From Planctomycetota bacterium (GTDB taxonomy: Bacteria > Planctomycetota > JACQVV01), in contig JACQVV010000103.1 of assembly GCA_016209595.1 (NCBI GenBank), positions 1 through 34,541 of the forward strand: a DNA stretch of 34,541 nucleotides, read 5' to 3'. Of this stretch, positions 23,530 through 29,775 are shown piece by piece. Below the pieces are notes generated by a model that was not told the DNA's origin, ran no database searches, and worked only from the letters and a program-made list of their open reading frames with translations. The translations under genes and the position numbers were made by a program. Within the stretch, counting starts at the first letter, position 1; each line of letters starts with the position of its first letter.

Positions 23530-23555
23530 CCAGGGTAACAACCCAGGGTGACAAC
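23530..23555. repeat. two 13-bp direct repeats just upstream of the RAYT gene
   Basis: CCAGGGTAACAAC (23530-23542) is followed at once by CCAGGGTGACAAC (23543-23555), one mismatch in 13. They lie in the transposase leader and may mark an element end or an expression signal. The remaining bases up to 23745 show no gene. Confidence 0.6.
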
Positions 23556-23745
23556 TTTCGGGATCTGACCGTTGCCGCTGCCTGCCAAGGGCGGCCAAGG
23601 GCGAGCGGGGGGGTCGCGGGGGTGGGAGGCATCCGAGTGGCGGTTTTGCACGAGAAGGCGGGTTGTGGTCGCCGGCTGGCAGGAGGGTCCGGCGGATGAT
23701 GGGCCTGGCTGCTCATTCCGGCGCCACACGAGGCTTTGATCTGAT

Positions 23746-24591
23746 CTACTCCCGCCAGCCCAGGATAGCCGCGAAGCGTCCGGTGCGGACCCCCTCGGCG
23801 CGGTGGGAGTAGAAGTGGTCGGTGCGGCAGGACGTGCAGAGAGGCGAGATCTCGATCTGTTCGTCGGGGACGCCCGCGCGGCGGAGCTCGAACCGGATCG
23901 CGGCGGGGAGGTCGAGGTGGACGCGCGACTCGCGGACGGGGAGGAACGCTTCGGCGGCCGGGAAGACCCGCCGGATCTCGTCGGCGACCTGGGGGCCGAT
24001 CTCGTAGCAGCAGGGGCCGATCCCGGGGCCGATCGAAGCGAAGAGGTCACCAGGACGGCTCCGGAACTCTCGCGCCATCGCCTGGACCGCGCGCCCGACG
24101 ATGTCGCGAGCCGTCCCCCGGCGGCCGGAGTGAACGAGGGCGATCCCGCGGTGGCGCGGGTCGGCCAGGGCCACGATCGGGCAGTCGGCGGACAGCGCGA
24201 ACAGGTAGAGCCGGGGCCGGTCGGTCAGGAGGCCGTCCGTCGCCGGGATGCCGGGGTCGGGGAAGGCATAGCCCGCGCCCGCCTCGGCCTCCCCGACACG
24301 CGCGACTCGGTCGCCGTGGACCTGGTCGGGGAAGACGGTTCTCCCGGGGGGGATGCCGAAAGCCTCGCAGACCCGGCTCCGGTTCGCCGCGACCGCGTCC
24401 AGGTCGGTCGGCAACCGGTGGGAGAGGTTGAGGTAGCGCCGGGGCCCCTCGCTTGCTCCGCCGATCCGAGTCGTGACCGCGTGGAAGAGGCCCTCCACGG
24501 ATCCCAGGAGCGGCGAGTCGTAGAAGAGGAGGCCGTTCCTGGATTGCGGATTGGGGACTCCGCGATCGGAAAGGCGACCTTCCAGTCTCAC
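23746..24591 (-). CDS. pgeF: PgeF/YfiH multicopper-oxidase-like (peptidoglycan editing factor)
   Basis: 281 residues starting at GTG 24591, which overlaps the upstream stop (GTGA). The three conserved metal-site residues of the family are present: His92 (DQVHGD), Cys137 (SADCPIV) and His154 (ALVHSGRRGT), along with the signature GIGPCCYEIG. YfiH/PgeF proteins remove wrongly incorporated residues from peptidoglycan precursors and have been described as laccase-like and purine-nucleoside-cleaving enzymes. The first 20 residues are odd: RGVPNPQSRNG is coded by the AATCCGCAATCC heptamer word otherwise found in the intergenic hairpin at 18107. The C-terminal FAAILGWRE is duplicated in the remnant at 19658. 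Last gene of the holB operon. Confidence 0.9.
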   Translation of the reverse strand: MRLEGRLSDRGVPNPQSRNGLLFYDSPLLGSVEGLFHAVTTRIGGASEGPRRYLNLSHRLPTDLDAVAANRSRVCEAFGIPPGRTVFPDQVHGDRVARVGEAEAGAGYAFPDPGIPATDGLLTDRPRLYLFALSADCPIVALADPRHRGIALVHSGRRGTARDIVGRAVQAMAREFRSRPGDLFASIGPGIGPCCYEIGPQVADEIRRVFPAAEAFLPVRESRVHLDLPAAIRFELRRAGVPDEQIEISPLCTSCRTDHFYSHRAEGVRTGRFAAILGWRE

Positions 24592-24977
24592 GTCTGAACG
24601 AGATCCGTCCCGTCGAGATCCACCCGGAAATCGCCCTCGAACGCCTTCTCGAAGTCGTACCCGCCGTGGAAGTCCTCGAGGCGGTCCTCGTCGGTCTTCT
24701 TCATGAGCCCCTTCTGGACGAGGTTGAAGACGACCTGCCCGATGTCCTCGCAGCCGTGGATCCCGAAGTTCGCCAGGACGGTCCGGGCCAGATATCCGTA
24801 CTGCTCGATGGCGTGCCGGCGGGCGCCCTCGAGGAGCTCCGGCCCGCGGACGTGCCCTTCGCGGCCCAGCGTGCGCATGGTGTGCTGGAGGGCCTCGAAG
24901 ACGAACTCGTAGGCCGCCTCGGTATAGCGCGGGTCGTCCTGGATGATCTCCCGGATCGCGGTGGCTACGTCCATCAT
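24588..24977 (-). CDS. Minf_1886 family protein
   Basis: 129 residues from the first of two adjacent ATGs (24977 and 24974), with GAGG four bases upstream. It matches the conserved Minf_1886 family of planctomycetes and verrucomicrobia throughout: REIIQDDPRYTEAAYEFVFEALQHTMRTLGREGHVRGPELLEGARRHAIEQYGYLARTVLANFGIHGCEDIGQVVFNLVQKGLMKKTDEDRLEDFHGGYDFEKAF. The function is unknown. It is cytoplasmic, with no membrane segments. Translation appears coupled on both sides: its start overlaps the stop of a 24-codon mini-ORF, and its stop overlaps the pgeF GTG. Confidence 0.88.
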   Translation of the reverse strand: MMDVATAIREIIQDDPRYTEAAYEFVFEALQHTMRTLGREGHVRGPELLEGARRHAIEQYGYLARTVLANFGIHGCEDIGQVVFNLVQKGLMKKTDEDRLEDFHGGYDFEKAFEGDFRVDLDGTDLVQT

Positions 24978-25048
24978 CCGACCTCGTCCCGCCACGTCGG
25001 GGGCGGGGAGTAGATGATTGGGCGATCAACGGTTGCCACGTCTATCAT
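24974..25048 (-). CDS. 24-codon mini-ORF, decayed duplicate of the Minf_1886 5' end
   Basis: The ATG at 25048 overlaps the stop of the RicT/MetRS-like gene (TGATG), and its TGA overlaps the ATGATG of the Minf_1886 gene. It begins MIDVATVDRPIIY, 8 of 13 residues identical to MMDVATAIREIIQ. The DNA around the two starts (24964-24986 and 25035-25057) agrees at 19 of 23 positions. It looks like a partial tandem copy of the gene start that now bridges two stop/start overlaps. Whether the peptide matters, or only its translation, is unknown. Confidence 0.4.
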   Translation of the reverse strand: MIDVATVDRPIIYSPPPTWRDEVG

Positions 25049-27471
25049 CAGGCCTCGGGATGCGTCTCCCGCCTCGGCGAGCTGCCGGTGACGGGCCGGG
25101 CCGCTATGAGTCCGGGGTGCGTCTCGAGCTCGGGGAAGAGGGGTGTGGCGCGGTCGACGGGAGCGCCGGGGGAAAGGCCTCCCCAGCGCGCCTTCTCGAA
25201 GGTTGGGATGAGAGGCGTTTCGGCTCCCAGCTTGGCGGCGAGCCGCTCCGCCGTCCGGGGGAGGAAGGGGTAGAGGAAGACGGCGGCGATCCGCAGGGTC
25301 TCCAGGAGGTGGTAGAGGACGGCCGCCAGCCGGTCGGCCTCGGGTCCGGACCTCGGAAGCTGCCAGGGTTTGGTCTCGTCCAGGTATCGGGCGAGCGCCC
25401 GCAGGCACTCCCAGACGGAGGCGAGCACGGTCGCGAACTGAAAGGTGTCGATGTTCGCCCGGTAGTCGCGTTCCAGGTTCTCCACGATCGCGCGGAGATC
25501 GTCATCCGGGTCCTGCTCCTCGCCGGGATGGGGGACCCGCGAGTCGCCGTACTTCTCGACCATGGAGAGGACCCGCTGGACGAGGGAGGAGAAGTCGCCC
25601 AGGAGATCCCTCTGCAAGACCTTTTCGAACTCCTCCCGCCGGAACGTCCCGGAGAGGCCGAAGGGAATCCCGGAAAGGAGGAAGTAGCGGAGGCTCTCGC
25701 CGCCGTATTCCTCGATCAGGGACCGGGAGAGCACGACCCGGGGCTCCTCGCCTTCCTCTCCGGGCGTCTGCCAGTCGCCGGCGACCACGATCTGTCCAGG
25801 GAGCTCCAGTTCGCCCGCGAAGAGCATCGCCGGCCAGACGACGGCGTGGATCCAGAGGTTCTCGCGCGTCACGAGATGGACGTCGGCCGGCCAGAACGTC
25901 TCGAGGAGCGGGTTCGTCTTGCCGTCCGCGAGCGCGGACACGTAGGCCAGAAGCCCCTCGAACCAACCGGAGACCAGGTGGCGATCGTCGCCCGGGATGG
26001 GAATGCCGTAGTCGAAAGTCGAGCGGGCCACGATCACGTCTCCCAGCCCGCTATTCACCCGGCTCTCGATGTCGAGCTTCAGAACCCTCGGACGGATGAA
26101 CGCCTCCCGGGTTTTCAGATGGGCGAGGAGCTTCTTCGCGTACTTCGACAGGCGAAAGAACCATGCCTCCTCGTCGATCACCTCCAGCGGCGCTCCGCAG
26201 TAGATGCAGGGGGTCCCTCCGGCGCCGGGGCCCGGGAAAGACGAGTGGCAGCCGGTGCAGTGGGAGCCCTGGAAGCGTTTGCAATAGATGTCGTCGTTGT
26301 TCTTGAGCTTCCGGAAGAAATCCGCGACCGTCTTCTTGTGGATCTCGGCCTGGGTCCGGTAGACCTGCGAAGCCGACACCGAGAGGCTCGCCCACTGCTC
26401 CTGGAGCTCGGCGAGGTATCGGTCCCCGCGCGAGAGGAGCGCGGTTTCGTCCTTCTCTCCCCTCTGAGTGGTGCGGCTATGGTCCTTGATCCCGGTGAGG
26501 AAGTTCACGCCGGCCCCGAGTCCGGCATGGGTTCGGGCCAGGACGTCGGCCGCCATGGCCGCGTAGACGGCGCGCAGGGTGAACGGCATCTCGATGTTGA
26601 AGAAGGGCACGGTGACGTAGAAGCTGGCGCGCTCTTTCCCTGTGCGGGGCCCGGCGGCCCTCTCCGCCTCCACGGGGAGGACTTCGCCGACGGGGACATT
26701 CACCCGGGCGCCGGAGGGGAACTCGACGGTGACCGTCTGTGACAGGATGTCGGTGCCGATCACCTCGGCGACGCCGCTCATCGTGCGCACCTTGTGGCCG
26801 AGGCGCGGCAGCCGTTTCTTGAACTCGACGTAGGTGTCGTGCTCGTAGCGAAGGCAGCACTTCAGGCGCCCGCATCGTCCGGAGATCTTCGCCGGGTCGA
26901 GGGTCGTCTTCTGGCTCTTCGCCATCTTCATCGGGATGGGCGCCAGGTGCTGGAGGTGGGTGCGGCAGCAGAGCTCGCGCCCGCAGTCGTTCCACTCTCC
27001 CAGGAGCCGCGCCTCGTCGCGGGCTCCGATCTGCTTCATCACCACGCGGGTCTGGAAATGCTGCGAGAGGTCCCGCACGAGGTTCCGGAAGTCCACCCGG
27101 CCGTCGGCGCGGAAGTAGATGACGACCTTCTCTCCGCCGAGGAGGTGTTCGATGTACGAGAGCTTCATCGGCAGGGCGAGGTCCCGCATCCGCTGCTGGA
27201 CGTGCCGGAACGCCTTCGTCTTGCCGAGCTGGTCGAGCATCTCGACCTGGTGGACGTCCTCGGGTGTGACCTTGCGCAGGACCTCACCGCAAGCCTCCCG
27301 CTCCGCCGTCTCGTCGAGGGGGCGGGAAGGGGTGAGCGCGAGGCCTACTTCCACGCCGCGCCCGGAGCGGACCACGAGTCGGTCACCCCGCCGGATCGTG
27401 TCGATCTCGGTGCGGAAGGTCCCCAGGTATCGCATCTCGCCGTAGCGGACGCAGGACTGGAACATGGTCAC
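25048..27471 (-). CDS. RicT (PSP1) protein fused to a degenerate methionyl-tRNA synthetase module
   Basis: One uninterrupted 807-residue frame. Residues 1 to about 265 are a complete PSP1/RicT (YaaT) domain: YFRADGRVDFRNLVRDLSQHF, KQIGARDEARLLG, CGRELCC (163-169) and ISGRCGRLKCCLRYE (196-210), including the cysteines tied to Fe-S binding in the Ric complex. Residues about 280-760 follow class Ia MetRS along their length (AADVLARTHAGLGAGVNFLTG, EEAWFFRLSKYAKKLLAHL, YGIPIPGDDRHLVSGWFEGLLAYVSAL, HAVVWPAMLFAGELELP, YGGESLRYFLLSGIPFG, anticodon-binding helices with ETKPW). The active site is broken: the HIGH position reads TLRA (298-301), TGTDEHG reads TGIKDHS, and KMSKS reads VLSRS (580-584). Aminoacylation is therefore unlikely. 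The start GTG overlaps the holB stop (GTGA); an ATG follows two codons later. In Bacillus holB, yaaT and metS are near neighbours, so fusion of linked genes is plausible. Confidence 0.88.
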   Translation of the reverse strand: MTMFQSCVRYGEMRYLGTFRTEIDTIRRGDRLVVRSGRGVEVGLALTPSRPLDETAEREACGEVLRKVTPEDVHQVEMLDQLGKTKAFRHVQQRMRDLALPMKLSYIEHLLGGEKVVIYFRADGRVDFRNLVRDLSQHFQTRVVMKQIGARDEARLLGEWNDCGRELCCRTHLQHLAPIPMKMAKSQKTTLDPAKISGRCGRLKCCLRYEHDTYVEFKKRLPRLGHKVRTMSGVAEVIGTDILSQTVTVEFPSGARVNVPVGEVLPVEAERAAGPRTGKERASFYVTVPFFNIEMPFTLRAVYAAMAADVLARTHAGLGAGVNFLTGIKDHSRTTQRGEKDETALLSRGDRYLAELQEQWASLSVSASQVYRTQAEIHKKTVADFFRKLKNNDDIYCKRFQGSHCTGCHSSFPGPGAGGTPCIYCGAPLEVIDEEAWFFRLSKYAKKLLAHLKTREAFIRPRVLKLDIESRVNSGLGDVIVARSTFDYGIPIPGDDRHLVSGWFEGLLAYVSALADGKTNPLLETFWPADVHLVTRENLWIHAVVWPAMLFAGELELPGQIVVAGDWQTPGEEGEEPRVVLSRSLIEEYGGESLRYFLLSGIPFGLSGTFRREEFEKVLQRDLLGDFSSLVQRVLSMVEKYGDSRVPHPGEEQDPDDDLRAIVENLERDYRANIDTFQFATVLASVWECLRALARYLDETKPWQLPRSGPEADRLAAVLYHLLETLRIAAVFLYPFLPRTAERLAAKLGAETPLIPTFEKARWGGLSPGAPVDRATPLFPELETHPGLIAARPVTGSSPRRETHPEA

Positions 27472-28499
27472 GCTCCACCCGCCGCGAGGCCCGCTCGCCC
27501 GGCCATCTCCCTCAGGTCGTACGCGTAGGCCTCGAGGGCGAGGGGGAGGGCGGCGGAGCGCTCCAAGCCGTCCCGGAGCTCCACCGTTCGGCGAACGAGC
27601 CTCGCGAGCCCGCGGACTCCCAGCGCGGCCAGGTGCGCGATGTGCCGCCGGTCGGCGGGCGACAGCGGCGGGAGGGGGCGGGGCGTCTGGATGAGTGCCC
27701 GGAGCGCGTTTCGCGCGAGAGCGAGGAGCTCCGAGAGCACCTCGTCGACGCGGGCGCGAACGCCGGAGTCCTCCCCTTCGGCACCCGAGAGCGTCGCGAC
27801 CAGAGTTGCAGCCGTCTCCACGTCCCCCGCGCGGGGGGAGAGGAGGCCATCGAGGAATGCTTCATGCGCGGCCCAGTGGCCGGGATCGGCAAGACGTCGC
27901 GCCGCGTGCCAGCTTCCCTCCGCCAGCCCGGCGACCTCCCTGGCGCGCTCGGCGGAAAGGCCCGACTCGCCAAGCCTCTTCTCGATCTCGCCGGGGGAGA
28001 GCGGGCCGAAGAACACGTCCATGGCTCGGGACCGGATCGTGGGGAGCACTCCCTCCGGACGAGCGGTCACGAGGAGAAAGAGGGACCCGGGCGGCGGCGC
28101 CTCGAGGATCGCCAGGAGGCAGTTAGCCGCTTCCTCGGTCAGGCGATCGGCGGGGTCGAGGATCGCGGTCCGGCCGCGGCCTCCCCAGGGACGGCTGGAC
28201 ATCTCCTCGACGAGTCGCCGGATCCGTTCGATGGGAAGAACTCTCCGCGCTCCTTCCGGTCCCACCACGAAGAGGTCTGGATGGCGTTCGAGGGTTGCGG
28301 CGCGGCAAGGATCGCACGTCAAGCAGGGAGTCCCGTCTCCCCGCTGGCACTCGAGCGCCGCGACAAGGCGGAGCGCGAACTCGCGCTTCCCGACCCCTTC
28401 CGGGCCCCGGAAGAGGTACGCGTGCCCCAGTCTGCCGTCCCGGATCGCACGCGTAAATCCCGCAGCCAGCGCCTCCCGGCCGCCCATCGGTTCACTCAT
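27468..28499 (-). CDS. holB: DNA polymerase III delta-prime subunit
   Basis: 343 residues. AAA+ clamp-loader fold with Walker A GPEGVGKR (32-39), the zinc-binding cysteines Cys51, Cys59, Cys62 and Cys65 typical of delta-prime and DnaX, an ANCLLAILEAPPPGSLFLLVT block and a sensor-1/SRC-like element TIRSRA. The C-terminal third is the helical collar domain. It acts in the replisome clamp loader that puts the beta clamp on DNA. It heads the operon leading into ricT::metRS-like, Minf_1886 and pgeF, matching the common holB-ricT neighbourhood. The gene begins only a few bases after a candidate promoter, so the message may be nearly leaderless. Confidence 0.92.
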   Translation of the reverse strand: MSEPMGGREALAAGFTRAIRDGRLGHAYLFRGPEGVGKREFALRLVAALECQRGDGTPCLTCDPCRAATLERHPDLFVVGPEGARRVLPIERIRRLVEEMSSRPWGGRGRTAILDPADRLTEEAANCLLAILEAPPPGSLFLLVTARPEGVLPTIRSRAMDVFFGPLSPGEIEKRLGESGLSAERAREVAGLAEGSWHAARRLADPGHWAAHEAFLDGLLSPRAGDVETAATLVATLSGAEGEDSGVRARVDEVLSELLALARNALRALIQTPRPLPPLSPADRRHIAHLAALGVRGLARLVRRTVELRDGLERSAALPLALEAYAYDLREMAGRAGLAAGGA

Positions 28500-28510
28500 G
28501 GTTCGGCGAA

Positions 28511-28539
28511 AGTATAGGGGCGGACCGTGGTTGGAGCAA
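28511..28539 (-). promoter_or_regulatory. sigma70-type promoter for the holB operon
   Basis: On the minus strand TTGCTC (28539-28534) and TATACT (28516-28511) are separated by an ideal 17 bases. A start site about 6-7 bases beyond the -10 would lie near 28504, leaving only about 5 bases before the ATG at 28499 and no room for a ribosome-binding site. Confidence 0.6.
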
Positions 28540-28598
28540 GACAGGCGTCGGGTTCGAGCCTTCAGGCCATGGAGCTCGGGCCGGTTCTCATCCTTCTT

Positions 28599-28643
28599 CT
28601 GAAGCCTGAAGCCTGAAGCCTGAAGCCTGAAGCCTGAAGCCTG
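28599..28643. repeat. six exact heptamer copies (CTGAAGC) after the dnaA-like gene
   Basis: CTGAAGC is repeated six times without error from 28599 to 28640, plus three more bases, ending one base before the stop codon of the minus-strand DnaA-like gene. It resembles the heptanucleotide STRR arrays of cyanobacteria in form. Intergenic 28500-28598 otherwise contains the holB promoter. Confidence 0.95.
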
Positions 28644-28644
28644 T

Positions 28645-29685
28645 CTACACTCCCAGCTTCCTCTTGATCTCCAGGATCGCCTCCCGGACGGCCGGGTCCT
28701 CGTCGAGCTTCTTCTTCATCTCCGCCTTCGCGAAGCGGACGGTGGACGGCGTGCGGTTTCCGAGGGCGAGGCCGATCTCCTTCTGCTCGAGCCCCGTGAG
28801 CTCGGTCGCGAGGTAGATCGCCACACGGCGGGCGTGCGTCGCGCGCCGGCAGGACCGCTCCCCGGTGATGTCCTCGACGATGAGACCGTAGTGCTCCGCC
28901 ACCGCGGCCGCGATGCGGCGGACGTCGGGAGTCCCGTATCCCGCTTCCTCGAGGGCGAGCGCCTCCACCACGACCTGCCGGGTGACCCCCCGCCGGCTCG
29001 CCCGGCGATAGGAGACGAGATGCGCCAGGAGTTTCTCCAGCGCACCGGGCGACCCGCGGAACGACTCGGCGACCTGCCCGAGCACCTCGTCGGACAGGGG
29101 GGGCCGATAGGCGCGGCCCCACTGGAAGACAAGCGCGGTTAGAGAATCCTGCTCGGGCGCCCGGAGCGGAACGGAAAGACCGGCCAGGAAGCGATTGACG
29201 AGCTGGGGCAGGAATTCGCGGAGCTCGCGGGGCGCGACCCGGGAGGAGAGCGTGATGGGGCGCTCCCGGTTCGCCAGGTCGTTCATGGTCCCCAGCATCT
29301 CGCGCTGGCAGGAGGGCTTCCCTTGCAGCGAGTCCACGCCGTCGATGACCAGCGCGTCGGCCGACCGGAGGCGGTCGCGGAACTCTCCGATCGTCCGCTC
29401 GTAGATCGCCCGGTGGTAGAGCGAGAGGAGCCGCGGGCCGGCGAGCGCCACGACTTTCCATGCGGGGTAGCGCGAGCGGAGGTCGTCCGCGAAGGCTCGC
29501 AGGAGCCGGGATTTCCCCAGCCCTTCGGGGCCGTGAACGAAGACGGGGTTGGTTCTGCCGGGCTCGTCGATCGACTCGCGGAGCCCGAGCACCGCCAGGC
29601 GGTTCCACGGACCGACGACGAGCGACGCGAGCCTCCCGCCCACGCCGGTGGCGTCCCGGCCGCCCACCTCTACGGGCAGATTCAT
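28645..29685 (-). CDS. DnaA-like AAA+ protein lacking domain I
   Basis: 346 residues; AGGGAG precedes the ATG. Walker A is GPEGLGKSR (52-60, DnaA GxxGxGKT with Ser for Thr) and Walker B ALVIDGVDSLQGK (111-123, DnaA L-IDDIQ-L-GK with the second Asp replaced by Gly). The helical lid follows, and the C-terminus is a DnaA domain IV: IAAAVAEHYGLIVEDITG...HARRVAIYLATELTGLEQKEIGLALGNRTPSTVRFAKAEMKKKL. The DnaA-box signature GGRDHTTVLHA reads GNRTPSTVRFA, so its target probably differs from standard boxes. Domains I and II (DnaB loading, oligomerisation) are missing. It may be a DnaA paralogue acting as a regulator, or a divergent initiator. It is separate from the DnaA-family Hda, which lacks domain IV. 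Confidence 0.82.
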   Translation of the reverse strand: MNLPVEVGGRDATGVGGRLASLVVGPWNRLAVLGLRESIDEPGRTNPVFVHGPEGLGKSRLLRAFADDLRSRYPAWKVVALAGPRLLSLYHRAIYERTIGEFRDRLRSADALVIDGVDSLQGKPSCQREMLGTMNDLANRERPITLSSRVAPRELREFLPQLVNRFLAGLSVPLRAPEQDSLTALVFQWGRAYRPPLSDEVLGQVAESFRGSPGALEKLLAHLVSYRRASRRGVTRQVVVEALALEEAGYGTPDVRRIAAAVAEHYGLIVEDITGERSCRRATHARRVAIYLATELTGLEQKEIGLALGNRTPSTVRFAKAEMKKKLDEDPAVREAILEIKRKLGV

Positions 29686-29722
29686 CTCTCCCTGGTCTCT
29701 CCCCTACGCCCCCCAGCCGTCA

Positions 29723-29744
29723 CTCGTACTCGTGCTCGTACTCG
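29723..29744. repeat. hexamer tandem repeat (CTCGTR)
   Basis: CTCGTA, CTCGTG, CTCGTA and CTCG follow one another at 29723-29744 in the 90-base gap between the HD-GYP and DnaA-like genes. No other element was recognised in the gap. Confidence 0.7.
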
Positions 29745-29775
29745 CCCCCTGCCCGTACGGCTCCCCCTCGCGCTC

